A stretch of DNA of 64,000 bases, taken from Paludibacteraceae bacterium. GTDB taxonomy: Bacteria > Bacteroidota > Bacteroidia > Bacteroidales > Paludibacteraceae. The notes beneath the pieces are model-generated. The model searched no databases and had not been told where the DNA came from. It saw only the letters and a list, made by a program, of their open reading frames with translations. Position numbers and translations under genes: made by a program. The stretch spans positions 55,699 to 119,698 of the forward strand of contig CAJOFU010000003.1 of the NCBI GenBank assembly GCA_905233935.1. Reading direction: 5' to 3'. Below, piece by piece: positions 1 to 9,583 of the stretch (position 1 is the stretch's first letter; every line of letters begins with the position of its first letter).

Positions 1-668
1 GCAAAGCCCCGTGAGAACAACTTCACACTGAGTTTGCCTTCTTCCAGATACGTCTTATTCAGGTCGGTAATCTCGTACTCACCGCGCTTCGAAGGCTTGA
101 GTGCTGCGGCTTTTTCCGTCACGGTGTCATCGTAGAAATACAACCCAGGCACTGCGTAGTTTGACTTCGGTTTTTCGGGTTTCTCTTCAAGACTGAGCAC
201 ACGTCCTTCTCCATCAAACTCCACTACGCCGTACGCACGCGGATCCATTACCTCATAACCGAAGATACATGCTCCGCCCTTGGTCTCCACTTGCTCCACG
301 GCATCCCGCAAGATATGACGGAAGCCGTGTCCGTAGAACAGGTTGTCACCAAGTATCAGGCAACCCGGCTCGCCGTTCAGGAACTCTTTGCCTAACACAA
401 ACGCTTGTGCCAAACCGTTCGGAACCAATTGCACCTTGTACTCCAGACGCATCCCTATGCGTTTGCCATCGCCAAGCAACTCCTCGAACATCGGCAGATC
501 GCGCGGTGTGGAGATGATCAGCACCTCACGGATTCCTGCCATCATCAACGTGGATAACGGATAGTAGATCATCGGCTTGTCATAAACAGGCATAATCTGC
601 TTGCTGATTGCCTTCGACAACGGGTAAAGCCTTGTCGCACTTCCACCTGCTAAAATAATTCCTTTCAT
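1..668 (-). CDS. rfbA: Glucose-1-phosphate thymidylyltransferase (RmlA/RfbA), partial, runs off left edge; absent from the supplied ORF track
   Basis: Manual minus-strand translation from ATG at 668: [55 protein letters not shown]..., the classic RmlA N-terminus. Confidence 0.95.
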   Translation of the reverse strand, partial: MKGIILAGGSATRLYPLSKAISKQIMPVYDKPMIYYPLSTLMMAGIREVLIISTPRDLPMFEELLGDGKRIGMRLEYKVQLVPNGLAQAFVLGKEFLNGEPGCLILGDNLFYGHGFRHILRDAVEQVETKGGACIFGYEVMDPRAYGVVEFDGEGRVLSLEEKPEKPKSNYAVPGLYFYDDTVTEKAAALKPSKRGEYEITDLNKTYLEEGKLSVKLFSRGF

Positions 669-701
669 CTAAAATATCTAATTTTTAAATCTTCAAATCC
701 C

Positions 702-737
702 TAAATTTGAAATCGTAAATTTGAAATCATAAATCAT
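702..737. repeat. 14-bp (2x7) tandem repeat TAAATTTGAAATCR between rfbA and rsgA
   Basis: TAAATTTGAAATCG TAAATTTGAAATCA TAAATCA read directly; same class at 63073-63113. Confidence 0.8.
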
Positions 738-1708
738 CTGTACTTCCCCTCTCCCGCATCGCTCAAAATGCTCAGATAGCTGTCAAACCGCGACTCGGCT
801 ATCGTCTGTCCCACTTCCGGCAGCACAGCGCATCCCGGTTCGCCGCAGTGCAGACAGTTTGAGTACCGGCACTCCCGGCTTTTAGCAAAGATCTCGCGGA
901 AGTAATGTCCCACTTCCTCTTTCTGCATATCTATCGTACCAAACCCCTTCACTCCCGGCGTATCAATTATCGCCCCACTAAAATCTGAATTCTGATCTCT
1001 AAAATCTGAATTCTGAATTCTGAATTCTGACTTCTCCAAGAAATACATCTCACTAAACGTCGTCGTGTGCATCCCTTTGTCGTGTGCCTGACTTATATCC
1101 GCCGTGCGGGTCATCGTCTCGCCGAAGATCGCATTCAGCAGCGTGGATTTGCCTACGCCCGAATTGCCGCTCAGCAGGGTCGTTTTCCCGATGAATTCGT
1201 TTTTCAAATCCTCGATGGTTCCGTACTTGGCGCTGATGGCAAATGTCGGGTAACCGATCGACTCATATAGTGCGCGCAATGCGTCCAACTCCTCCAACTC
1301 CTCGGGCGACAACAGGTCAACTTTGTTGAACACCAACATCGCCGGCACATTGTACGCCTCAGCCGTTGCTAACAACCGATCGATGAACGTTGTCGAGGTT
1401 TCGGGGTGTTTGATGGTCACTAATAGTGCCACTTGGTCGATGTTCGCCGCCAATATATGCGACTGTTTGCTCAGGTTCGTACTCTTCCTTACGATATAGT
1501 TCCGTCGCGGCAATACCGACGTAATCCATGTCGTGCCGTCAGCCTGACGCTCTATCGTCACCTGATCCCCTACTGCCACAGGATTAGTCGATCGTATACC
1601 CGCAATACGCAGATTGCCTTTTATCCGACAATCCACGTTCTCGCCCTCCGAAGTCAACACCCCGATGGCACTTCCCGTCGATTTGATCACCAAACCTGTA
1701 TTCATCAA
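734..1708 (-). CDS. rsgA: Ribosome small subunit-dependent GTPase A with in-frame heptad insertion
   Basis: Circularly permuted GTPase motifs NKVD, GNSGVGKSTLLN, DTPGVKGFG, C-terminal Cys/His zinc site. Confidence 0.95.
   Translation of the reverse strand: MMNTGLVIKSTGSAIGVLTSEGENVDCRIKGNLRIAGIRSTNPVAVGDQVTIERQADGTTWITSVLPRRNYIVRKSTNLSKQSHILAANIDQVALLVTIKHPETSTTFIDRLLATAEAYNVPAMLVFNKVDLLSPEELEELDALRALYESIGYPTFAISAKYGTIEDLKNEFIGKTTLLSGNSGVGKSTLLNAIFGETMTRTADISQAHDKGMHTTTFSEMYFLEKSEFRIQNSDFRDQNSDFSGAIIDTPGVKGFGTIDMQKEEVGHYFREIFAKSRECRYSNCLHCGEPGCAVLPEVGQTIAESRFDSYLSILSDAGEGKYR
984..1036. repeat. Heptad array TCTGAAT inside rsgA
   Basis: TCTGAAT TCTGATC TCTAAAA TCTGAAT TCTGAAT TCTGAAT TCTGACT TCTC. 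Confidence 0.95.
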
Positions 1709-1741
1709 TCAATATAATCCGCTATCTGCCGAAAGCGCCTG

Positions 1742-1749
1742 CAAATTTA
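1742..1749 (-). promoter_or_regulatory. Bacteroidetes -7 element (TAAATTTG) for rsgA
   Basis: CAAATTTA on + strand upstream of rsgA start. Confidence 0.5.
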
Positions 1750-1812
1750 CAAAAAAAAATCCACATTTCCAAATTTTGCAGTATTTTTTTTCATAATTCT
1801 TTGAATTATCGC

Positions 1813-1844
1813 TAAAAAAGCCGCCACGATTTCTCGTAGCGGCT
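1813..1844 (-). terminator. Rho-independent terminator of the 1884-3602 gene
   Basis: Minus strand AGCCGC-ACGA stem-loop followed by TTTTTT. Confidence 0.85.
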
Positions 1845-1883
1845 CATTTCCCTCGTCTTTGACGAGATTTTGTCGTCTATTGC

Positions 1884-3602
1884 TTAACGAACAACCTGTC
1901 CCATTACGTTGTAACGAATACCGTTGCGCTCGATCAGCAGCGTTGCGTTCTCAATGAACTTAACGGCCTTGTCAGCAACCTTCGTGCTCTCAACACCGGT
2001 CTCAGGATTGTCTTCAAGCTCAATTTCTTCTACCTCCTCGCTCTCTCCGTTGTACGCAAGAACAGGTACTTCGGCATCCAGAACGTAAGTATTACCGTCG
2101 TCACCTACAAACTCCATATAGAAGCTATATACGCCATTGCCAAGGCAGACAACCTCAAGGTCTGTAGCCTCTGTTGCAGTAACGGTTTGCTCTAATGCTA
2201 CATCCACCTCAACGAACGCAATCTCCTCCTCTATCGAGTAGATACCTGCAATAGTGGTTGCACTCTTCGGTGTAACACCGATATACAAGTCAGGATAGGT
2301 TACCGTCTGAGTCTCAGAATCATAATCTTTATACAAATTGATTTGCCAGATTCCCTGTGTTGCATACAAAGCAGCTTCGCCGTAAACTACATCCAACTCG
2401 ATAGTCTGAGGTTCGGGTTTCTCGCCTTTCTCTACCGATACAAATACAGCGTTCGGTGCTTGAGGTGTGCCATTATGTTCACCATAAACAGCCTTGATGG
2501 TCAGGATGTCGTTCTCCTCAACACCCATCTCAGCAAACTTCTTTGCTTCGCCGGCAGCGGTCAGCAGACCGTATACATATACCGTACCCGTCTCGTCCTC
2601 AAGGTCGAAGTTACCGTAGGTGGTGTTCACAATGTTCTTAACAACACCCGTCAAAACGCAAGTGTCTTTCGCGTTCTTAAGTGCAAGGAACTCCTCAATA
2701 GTCTTCTCACCAAGGTTTACAGGAGCAGCAGCTCTCTCCAGAATCTCAACGGTGCAACCGGCAGCAAACTCCGGAGTGGTGTTGAACTTGGTCAACTTAC
2801 CGGTAACAGCAACTTTGTCACCTACGCGTACAGCGTCCTCTTCTTTCTCGATAGCGCACTTGTAAGCCTCAAGAACATTACCGCCGTTAGCTTCGTCAGC
2901 CATCCAGAAGCTCATTGAGCCGTCTTTCCAAGCATAAGCGATAGATGTTACAAATCCTTGGATGGTGTACTCCTTACCACCATTGTACTCTTCGTTGTTA
3001 GCGCTAACCGACAAAGCAGCTTCACGAGCCTCAGCGCAGTTGGTCGGGTCGGTGAGCTCTTCGCCACCTCCACCTTGACCTTCCTCGACATCAGCGGTAA
3101 CTTTTGCTGTCTTGATTTCCCATGTTCCGGCAGCGGAAGAAGTGGAAGTGTAAACGAAAGCAATCTTCACACTTTCCTCACCTGCAAAATCGCTCAAATC
3201 GGCAGTGGCATCAATAAATGTCCAGTTGCTTCCGTCTGACCAAGCTGAAACAGTCAAAGCTGACCAGTTCTCACCGTCAGCAGTAGCCTTAACAGAAAGA
3301 TGAGAAACATCACCATAACGGCGAACATGCGAAATCGCAAGAGTAGCCTCAGTTGCCCCGCTCAAGTTAATAGCCGGAGAAATAAGCCAGCTCTCTGTAG
3401 CGTGGTTCGTGCCGCTTACATAGGCACTTGCCTTCATTCCATAAGAGGAATTCTGCTGCCAAACGTAACTGATACCATCCAGTTCCACGTCATTGATTGT
3501 CCAAGAACCTTGACCGGCTGTGAAGTCAATGCTCAGCACATCTGCAGCCATCATACTGCCGGCAAAGAGCACAGCAGCAAACAAAGAAAAGATTTTCTTC
3601 AT
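1884..3602 (-). CDS. Secreted protein: N-terminal choice-of-anchor/jelly-roll-like domain, OB-fold-like repeats, short conserved C-terminal tail
   Basis: Signal peptide MKKIFSLFAAVLFAGSMMAAD (start M38 of the ORF); tail KFIENATLLIERNGIRYNVMGQVVR. Confidence 0.7.
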   Translation of the reverse strand: MKKIFSLFAAVLFAGSMMAADVLSIDFTAGQGSWTINDVELDGISYVWQQNSSYGMKASAYVSGTNHATESWLISPAINLSGATEATLAISHVRRYGDVSHLSVKATADGENWSALTVSAWSDGSNWTFIDATADLSDFAGEESVKIAFVYTSTSSAAGTWEIKTAKVTADVEEGQGGGGEELTDPTNCAEAREAALSVSANNEEYNGGKEYTIQGFVTSIAYAWKDGSMSFWMADEANGGNVLEAYKCAIEKEEDAVRVGDKVAVTGKLTKFNTTPEFAAGCTVEILERAAAPVNLGEKTIEEFLALKNAKDTCVLTGVVKNIVNTTYGNFDLEDETGTVYVYGLLTAAGEAKKFAEMGVEENDILTIKAVYGEHNGTPQAPNAVFVSVEKGEKPEPQTIELDVVYGEAALYATQGIWQINLYKDYDSETQTVTYPDLYIGVTPKSATTIAGIYSIEEEIAFVEVDVALEQTVTATEATDLEVVCLGNGVYSFYMEFVGDDGNTYVLDAEVPVLAYNGESEEVEEIELEDNPETGVESTKVADKAVKFIENATLLIERNGIRYNVMGQVVR

Positions 3603-3682
3603 GATTTTTGTGTTTTTTTGTTTTAAAAAGGTTATTATTATGTTATAAAGCATATAACTATGCATTTGTCCCAATTTCACCG

Positions 3683-3690
3683 CAAAGATA
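3683..3690 (-). promoter_or_regulatory. -7 element TATCTTTG for the secreted protein gene
   Basis: CAAAGATA on + strand, about 80 bp upstream of the start. Confidence 0.6.
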
Positions 3691-3862
3691 CGAAATCTTT
3701 TTTGAATAAGCAAATTTATTTCAATAATTTTTCATATTTTCTCATTTATTCCTCTTTTCGCACCCAAACATTACAATCTCCCACTTAGCCTCTATCAAAT
3801 TCCCGCATCCCCTCAACCTCGCCCTCGCCTCCCTTCCGCCTCGCTCCGTTTCCCACCCCGCA

Positions 3863-3928
3863 TTAGACCGTTGTCGGATCCTCACCACATGATAACCACA
3901 ACATAACCATAAGATAACCATAGGATAA
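3863..3928. repeat. 11-bp period tandem array upstream of dapB
   Basis: TTAGACCGTTG TCGGATCCTCA CCACATGATAA CCACAACATAA CCATAAGATAA CCATAGGATAA. Confidence 0.85.
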
Positions 3929-4129
3929 ATCCTTGATTTTACATTTTTTTACCTTATTACATATAATACGTAGTATTATATGGTTTTTGTTGTAAAAATC
4001 CTTAAAAACACATCCCATCCCCCATCGTTTTTGCCTATAAAATCGCTCATTTCTATTGCATATTATCAATCTTCACTTGCTATCTGACAAAATTTTGACC
4101 AAAAATTTGCAATTCTCAATTATTTTTTG

Positions 4130-4137
4130 TACCTTTG
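4130..4137 (+). promoter_or_regulatory. -7 element TACCTTTG for dapB
   Basis: TTTG about 20 bp upstream plus TACCTTTG. Confidence 0.6.
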
Positions 4138-4217
4138 TAGGCTTTTTTTGTGTGCGCACACCCGTTGTGCGTACTCGCAATGCGCATTACAATAATGAAC
4201 AGACCACGCCAAATCAA

Positions 4218-4910
4218 ATGAAGATAGCACTTATAGGATACGGCAAGATGGGCAAGATGATTGAATCCGTTGCCCTCTCTCGCGGACATGAGATAGTCTG
4301 CGTCATCGACCCGTTTGCCTCCACACAAACCTTCGACAGCCCGGCTTTCCGCTCAGCCGATGTGGCTATCGAGTTCAGCCGCCCCGATGCCGCAGAATCC
4401 AATATCCGCCAAGCCATCGCCCAAAACGTTCCCGTAGTCAGCGGTACAACCGGCTGGAACGCTGCTGCCCTCCGCGACGAGCTGAACAATGACCACCCGG
4501 GAATCATCTGGAGCAGCAACTACAGTGTCGGCGTCAACATATTATTTGCCGTCAACCGCTATCTGGCACAGTTATTGCATCACTCGGGTGGATACACTCC
4601 CTCTATCACCGAGGTGCATCACATCCACAAACTTGACGCACCCTCCGGCACTGCCGTCACGCTTCGCGATGGAATAAGCCAAGAGCTAAGCAAAAATAGC
4701 CAACAGCCAAGATGCCCTATTGAAAGTATCCGCGAAGGCGAAGTACCCGGCATCCATGAGGTGCGCTGGGAAAGTGAAGCGGACATCCTCACTCTCCGCC
4801 ACGAAGCCAAATCTCGTCAGGGCTTTGCCCTCGGTGCAGTCCTCGCTGCTGAATACCTCGCCGGCAAACGCGGCTGGCACACAATGACCGAAGTAATGAA
4901 CATCAATTAA
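4218..4910 (+). CDS. dapB: 4-hydroxy-tetrahydrodipicolinate reductase
   Basis: MKIALIGYGKMGKMIE, EVHHIHKLDAPSGTA, REGEVPGIHEVRW. Confidence 0.95.
   Translation: MKIALIGYGKMGKMIESVALSRGHEIVCVIDPFASTQTFDSPAFRSADVAIEFSRPDAAESNIRQAIAQNVPVVSGTTGWNAAALRDELNNDHPGIIWSSNYSVGVNILFAVNRYLAQLLHHSGGYTPSITEVHHIHKLDAPSGTAVTLRDGISQELSKNSQQPRCPIESIREGEVPGIHEVRWESEADILTLRHEAKSRQGFALGAVLAAEYLAGKRGWHTMTEVMNIN
4677..4711. repeat. Heptad array AGCCAAS inside dapB
   Basis: AGCCAAG AGCTAAG CAAAAAT AGCCAAC AGCCAAG. Confidence 0.85.
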
Positions 4911-4913
4911 AGC

Positions 4914-4940
4914 ATCAGCCAAGTTTGGCTGATCTAACAG
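4914..4940. repeat. Small hairpin ATCAGCCA-AGTT-TGGCTGAT in the dapB-lepB gap
   Basis: Perfect 8-bp stem, 4-nt loop; related copies at 7924 and 38904. Confidence 0.8.
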
Positions 4941-4952
4941 AAACAACGCAAT

Positions 4953-6353
4953 ATGAAATCATTCAACGAACGCATAAACGAAGTTCCCCGTGGCGGGTGG
5001 ATTCGTGCAGCCATCTGGTGTGCACTCTACATCGCTTTCGTCATCTGGGTTGCATGGGGAGATTGGTTGAGTCTGCTTTGGCTCTTCCTCCTTCCTTTCA
5101 TCGCAGACCTGTTCACCACCAAATACATCCCTTGGAGCTGGTGGCGAAAGTACAAACCTGCCGATAAAGACGAACCCGCCAACCCGCAGGCTAATCCGCT
5201 GCTATATACGATCTGCTCGTGGATTGACGCTATCGTCTTTGCCCTTGTAGCCGTCTATTTCATCAACATCTACATCTTCCAGAACTACCAGATCCCCTCA
5301 TCCTCGCTCGAGAAGACGCTGCGTGTGGGTGACTTCCTCTATGTCTCGAAGATGGGTTACGGCGCACGTGTACCGCAAACGCCTCTGAGTATGCCCCTTG
5401 TGCAACACACTATGCCTGAATGGCTCGGCGGTGGCAAGAGTTACTTCGATCATCCCCATTGGGACTACAAACGCCTCGCGGGTTGGAAAACTCCGCAAAA
5501 AGGCGATATAGTAGTATTTAACTTTCCTGCCGGTGATACGGTCTGCACCAAAGTCCAGAACCCTGACTACTATACCCTCTGCCATTACCGCGGTCGCCAC
5601 GTCGTGAACACTCGCAAAGACATCTTCGGCGACATCGTCGTTCGTCCTGTTGATCGCCGCGAGAACTACGTCAAGCGTTGTGTCGGCACGCCCGGCGACT
5701 CCCTGCAGATCATCGATAATGTGATTTTCATTAAGACTAACGACCAAGAGCCAACAGCCAACAGCCAATGGGAACAAGAGCCCACGCACGAGTTTGCGCA
5801 ACTTAACTACTTTGTGCGCACCGACGGGCACGTTCTCACCAAGTCGTTCCTTGACTCGCTCGGCGTAAGCCGGGACGACCGGTTGAAGATTGACGCCAAT
5901 ATCTATCATTACCCGCTCACCCGGGCAATGAAAGAGCAACTGGAGAATAACCCTCACGTTCTAAATATCGAAGTGGAGTCCTCGAAATACGGAGGATCGG
6001 TTTATCCGCTCGGGCACAACAATTGGACTCGTGACAACTACGGTCCCATCTATATTCCTCGCAAAGGCGACCGCATCCTCATCACCGAGGATAACTACTG
6101 GCTCTACAAGCGCATTGCTGATGCCTATGAGTTCCAGCCTATTCATATCGGCGAAGAGTACACCTTCAAGATGGATTACTACTGGATGATGGGTGACAAC
6201 CGCCACAATAGTGCTGACAGCCGCTACTGGGGATTTGTGCCTGAAGACCACATTGTCGGTCAACCGATCTTCGTCTGGCTCAGCATCGAGAAAGACAAAC
6301 CTTGGGGTAAAGGGCATATCCGTTGGAACCGCTTAGGTCTGCACGCCGAATGA
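4953..6353 (+). CDS. lepB: Signal peptidase I (large Bacteroidetes form)
   Basis: YQIPSSSLEKTLRVGDFLYVSKMGYG, YVKRCVGTPGD, MMGDNRHNSADSRYWGFVPE. Confidence 0.95.
   Translation: MKSFNERINEVPRGGWIRAAIWCALYIAFVIWVAWGDWLSLLWLFLLPFIADLFTTKYIPWSWWRKYKPADKDEPANPQANPLLYTICSWIDAIVFALVAVYFINIYIFQNYQIPSSSLEKTLRVGDFLYVSKMGYGARVPQTPLSMPLVQHTMPEWLGGGKSYFDHPHWDYKRLAGWKTPQKGDIVVFNFPAGDTVCTKVQNPDYYTLCHYRGRHVVNTRKDIFGDIVVRPVDRRENYVKRCVGTPGDSLQIIDNVIFIKTNDQEPTANSQWEQEPTHEFAQLNYFVRTDGHVLTKSFLDSLGVSRDDRLKIDANIYHYPLTRAMKEQLENNPHVLNIEVESSKYGGSVYPLGHNNWTRDNYGPIYIPRKGDRILITEDNYWLYKRIADAYEFQPIHIGEEYTFKMDYYWMMGDNRHNSADSRYWGFVPEDHIVGQPIFVWLSIEKDKPWGKGHIRWNRLGLHAE
5743..5770. repeat. Heptad array GCCAACA inside lepB
   Basis: (ACCAAGA) GCCAACA GCCAACA GCCAATG. 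Confidence 0.8.
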
Positions 6354-6874
6354 TGATCCTGCCAACGGCATATATGGCACCCGAGGCGTGGTACAAAGCG
6401 TTCTTTGAGGCGGATAACGTACAGATAGAGGTACAGGAATCCTTTGTCAAACAGACCTTCCGCAACCGCTGCCTGATTCACGACATCCAAGGACACGAAG
6501 TGACACTCACCGTCCCTGTCCTCAAAGTCGAACACAAACAACTGACCCGTGACGTGCAGGTCAGTTACCAGCAGCACTGGCAACACCAGCATTGGATGGC
6601 ACTCCGCAGTGCGTACGGCAAGTCGCCTTACTGGGATTACTACGCAGATTTCTTTGCGCCGTTCTATACCCGGCAAACGAAGTGGCTGCTCGACCTCAAC
6701 GAAGGACTACACGACGTCATCGTACGTCTGTTACATAACCGCCCAAACGAACAGCTTGCACGTTTGGCGCACACAACAACTTTTATGCAAGCAGACCTTG
6801 AGCACTTTTGGGGCAACGGCACAAGCATCCTCGACTCCCTCATGGATCTTGGACCAACAGCCCAAACGGCTTAA
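6350..6874 (+). CDS. WbqC-like family protein
   Basis: LPTAYMAPEAWYKAFFEADNVQIEVQESFVKQTFRNRCLI...; start overlaps lepB stop (ATGA). Confidence 0.75.
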   Translation: MMILPTAYMAPEAWYKAFFEADNVQIEVQESFVKQTFRNRCLIHDIQGHEVTLTVPVLKVEHKQLTRDVQVSYQQHWQHQHWMALRSAYGKSPYWDYYADFFAPFYTRQTKWLLDLNEGLHDVIVRLLHNRPNEQLARLAHTTTFMQADLEHFWGNGTSILDSLMDLGPTAQTA

Positions 6875-6903
6875 CAATTTAACAGCTTAACAATTTAACA
6901 AAA

Positions 6904-7920
6904 TTGAAAAAAATAAACTGGACAAACTTAACATTCTCATATACTCCGACAGACTACATTGTCCGGAGTCACTATGCGAACGGTGTGTGGAGTAAACCCT
7001 ACGCCACTACCGATCCTATTATACCCGTACACGCAGCAGCGACCGCTCTTCAATATGCCCAACAGGCTTTCGAGGGACTGAAGGTCTATCGTACCGTTGA
7101 CGGCAAGGTGAGCATCTTCCGCCCCGAAATGAATGCAAAGAGAATGCAGCAGTCGGCAGAGGCGATGTATATGGCACCGGTGCCCACCGACCTGTTCATC
7201 GAAGCCTGCGAACTGGCTGTGCGCAAGAACATCGACTACTTGCCACCCTATGAGACAGGCGCAACGCTCTACATCCGCCCGATCCTCTTCGGCACAACGC
7301 CCAAGGTCGGTGTTAGCCCGGCACAGGAGTTTGAGTTCTGCGTCATAGTAACGCCTATAGGTCCGTACTTCCCCGCAGGTTTTGGCACTACGCCGTTCAT
7401 CATCAACCGTCATGTGGATCGTGCAGCTCCGCTTGGCACAGGTCAATGGAAGGTTGGCGGCAACTACGCCTCATCCTTCCGCGCCACAGAGCCTGCACAC
7501 GAACAGGGCATGGGAGTGCTCTTCCTCGATAGCGAGGAACACAAGTACCTCGACGAGTGCGGAGGCGCAAACATCTTCCTCGTCAAGGACAACACCTACG
7601 TCACGCCGCTCTCGCAGTCGATCTTGCCGAGCATCATCAACGACAGTCTGATGACCCTCTGCCACGATCTCGGTATCCGTGTGGAGCAACGCAAGATTCC
7701 CGTAACCGAACTCGGTACGTTCGAGGAAGCCGCTTCCTGTGGCACGGGCGCAGCCATCTCGCCTATCTCTCGCATCATCGACCCCGATAACGGCACAATC
7801 TATGAGTACGGCGATGAGGCGGGCAAAGTCTGCCAGCGACTCTACCAAGCTATTCGTGACATCCAGTATGCCCGCGTAGAAGACAAGCACGGCTGGCGGC
7901 ACTACATGGCTACCCGATAA
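6904..7920 (+). CDS. ilvE: Branched-chain amino acid aminotransferase (TTG start)
   Basis: YAQQAFEGLKVYR, FRPEMNAKRM, ECGGANIFLV, EEAASCGTGAAISPI. Confidence 0.92.
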   Translation: MKKINWTNLTFSYTPTDYIVRSHYANGVWSKPYATTDPIIPVHAAATALQYAQQAFEGLKVYRTVDGKVSIFRPEMNAKRMQQSAEAMYMAPVPTDLFIEACELAVRKNIDYLPPYETGATLYIRPILFGTTPKVGVSPAQEFEFCVIVTPIGPYFPAGFGTTPFIINRHVDRAAPLGTGQWKVGGNYASSFRATEPAHEQGMGVLFLDSEEHKYLDECGGANIFLVKDNTYVTPLSQSILPSIINDSLMTLCHDLGIRVEQRKIPVTELGTFEEAASCGTGAAISPISRIIDPDNGTIYEYGDEAGKVCQRLYQAIRDIQYARVEDKHGWRHYMATR

Positions 7921-7923
7921 TGT

Positions 7924-7943
7924 ATCCGCCATGCTTGGCGGAT
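7924..7943. repeat. Small hairpin ATCCGCCA-TGCT-TGGCGGAT
   Basis: Perfect 8-bp stem, 4-nt loop between ilvE and the POT transporter. Confidence 0.85.
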
Positions 7944-7976
7944 TAATAACGACATAACATTAAACAACAATACATT

Positions 7977-9515
7977 ATGTTTGACAATCAACCCAAAGGG
8001 CTTTACGCCCTGGCATTAGCCAACACGGGCGAGCGTTTCGGTTACTACACCATGCTCGCGGTCTTCGCGCTGTTCTTGCGCGCTAACTTCGGTCTGACAG
8101 CCGGTGAAGCCGGTATGATCTACGCCAGTTTCCTCGGATTTGTGTATTTCTTACCGTTAGTCGGCGGTATTCTTGCCGACAAAATCGGTTACGGCAAATG
8201 CGTAACCATCGGTATTATCATTATGTTCCTCGGCTATGTGCTGTTGGCTATACCATTGGGCGGCATTGACAATGGTTCGATTGCCCTGCCGATGACCGCA
8301 ATGTTTGCCGCCTTGGTGCTTATCAGTCTGGGTACCGGTTTGTTCAAGGGTAACCTGCAAGTGATGGTAGGTAACCTCTACGACGATCCGAAATACGCCG
8401 ACCGCCGTGATGCTGCTTTCTCGCTCTTCTACATGGCAATCAATATCGGTGCTATGTTCGCTCCGACAGCTGCCGTGAAGATTATGGATTGGGCAAGGGA
8501 GTCGTTACATTATAGCGTGAACGACAGTTATCACTTTGCATTTATGGTAGCATGTGCTTCGCTTGTATTGAGTATTGCTATCTACTACGCTTGCCGTCCT
8601 TGGTTCAAGCACGTGGAGAACACCGCCAAACAACAAGCCGCGGCGGGACAGAAAGTAGAAACACTGACGCCGGAGCAGACCAAGAAACGTATAATCGCCC
8701 TTTGCCTCGTATTCGTTGTTGTACTATTCTTTTGGATGGCTTTCCACCAAAACGGTTTGACACTTACTTACTTCGCCAACGAGTTTGTCAATCCCGTTGT
8801 GACCGGTGTACAAACGATGGCGTTCGACATCATCAATCTTGTGCTGGTTGCTATCCTCGTGTACGCATTGTTTGGCGTGTTCGGCAAGAACTCACAGAAA
8901 GCGAAAACAATCTGGGGTTGCGTGGGCGTAGCTGTTATCGGTGCGTTGGCATATAAATACTTTAACCATCCCGCCGAGACCGATATTTCTGCTCCTATCT
9001 TCCAGCAGTTCAACCCGTTCTACGTAGTGGCTTTGACACCGGTGAGCATGGCTATCTTCGGTGCTTTGGCTGCTAAAGGCAAAGAACCAAGTGCACCAAG
9101 AAAGATTGCTTACGGTATGTTAGTTGCCGGTTTGGCTTACGTGTTTATGGCATTCTGTTCGCTGCCGCTGCTCAGCCCGGCTGCACAGGAACTGGCAAAG
9201 GCAAGTGGTAATGCCGAGTTTGTCAATGCCAACGTGCTGATCATTACCTATCTTATTCTTACGTTTGGTGAGTTGCTGCTCAGCCCGATGGGTATATCGT
9301 TTGTGAGCAAGGTTGCTCCTCCTCAATACAAAGGTATGATGATGGGTCTGTGGTTCGTAGCTACTGCACTCGGTAACATGCTTGTTTCCGTAGGCGGATT
9401 CCTTTGGGGTGAACTGCCCTTGTGGCTTGTTTGGACTGTATTCGTCGGCGTTTGCGCTATAGCCGCTATCTTTATGTTCTCAATCATGCGCAAACTCGAA
9501 GACGCAACCAAATAA
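7977..9515 (+). CDS. POT family peptide MFS transporter
   Basis: ERFGYYTMLAVFALFL, GLFKGNLQVMVGNLY, FSLFYMAINIGAMFAP. Confidence 0.9.
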   Translation: MFDNQPKGLYALALANTGERFGYYTMLAVFALFLRANFGLTAGEAGMIYASFLGFVYFLPLVGGILADKIGYGKCVTIGIIIMFLGYVLLAIPLGGIDNGSIALPMTAMFAALVLISLGTGLFKGNLQVMVGNLYDDPKYADRRDAAFSLFYMAINIGAMFAPTAAVKIMDWARESLHYSVNDSYHFAFMVACASLVLSIAIYYACRPWFKHVENTAKQQAAAGQKVETLTPEQTKKRIIALCLVFVVVLFFWMAFHQNGLTLTYFANEFVNPVVTGVQTMAFDIINLVLVAILVYALFGVFGKNSQKAKTIWGCVGVAVIGALAYKYFNHPAETDISAPIFQQFNPFYVVALTPVSMAIFGALAAKGKEPSAPRKIAYGMLVAGLAYVFMAFCSLPLLSPAAQELAKASGNAEFVNANVLIITYLILTFGELLLSPMGISFVSKVAPPQYKGMMMGLWFVATALGNMLVSVGGFLWGELPLWLVWTVFVGVCAIAAIFMFSIMRKLEDATK

Positions 9516-9583
9516 CACGCAGTCATTAACACAAAGTCACCAACACGTAGTCACTAACACGCAGTAAAAATCACGCAGTTATG
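9514..9583. repeat. Heptad/14-bp array TAACACGCAGTCAC spanning stop and next start
   Basis: TAACACG CAGTCAT TAACACA AAGTCAC CAACACG TAGTCAC TAACACG CAGTAAA AATCACG CAGTTAT. Confidence 0.95.

Noticed and set aside
3863-4069. 68-aa ORF on the minus strand
   Set aside because: Overlaps the 11-bp repeat array and dapB promoter region; no motif, low-complexity.
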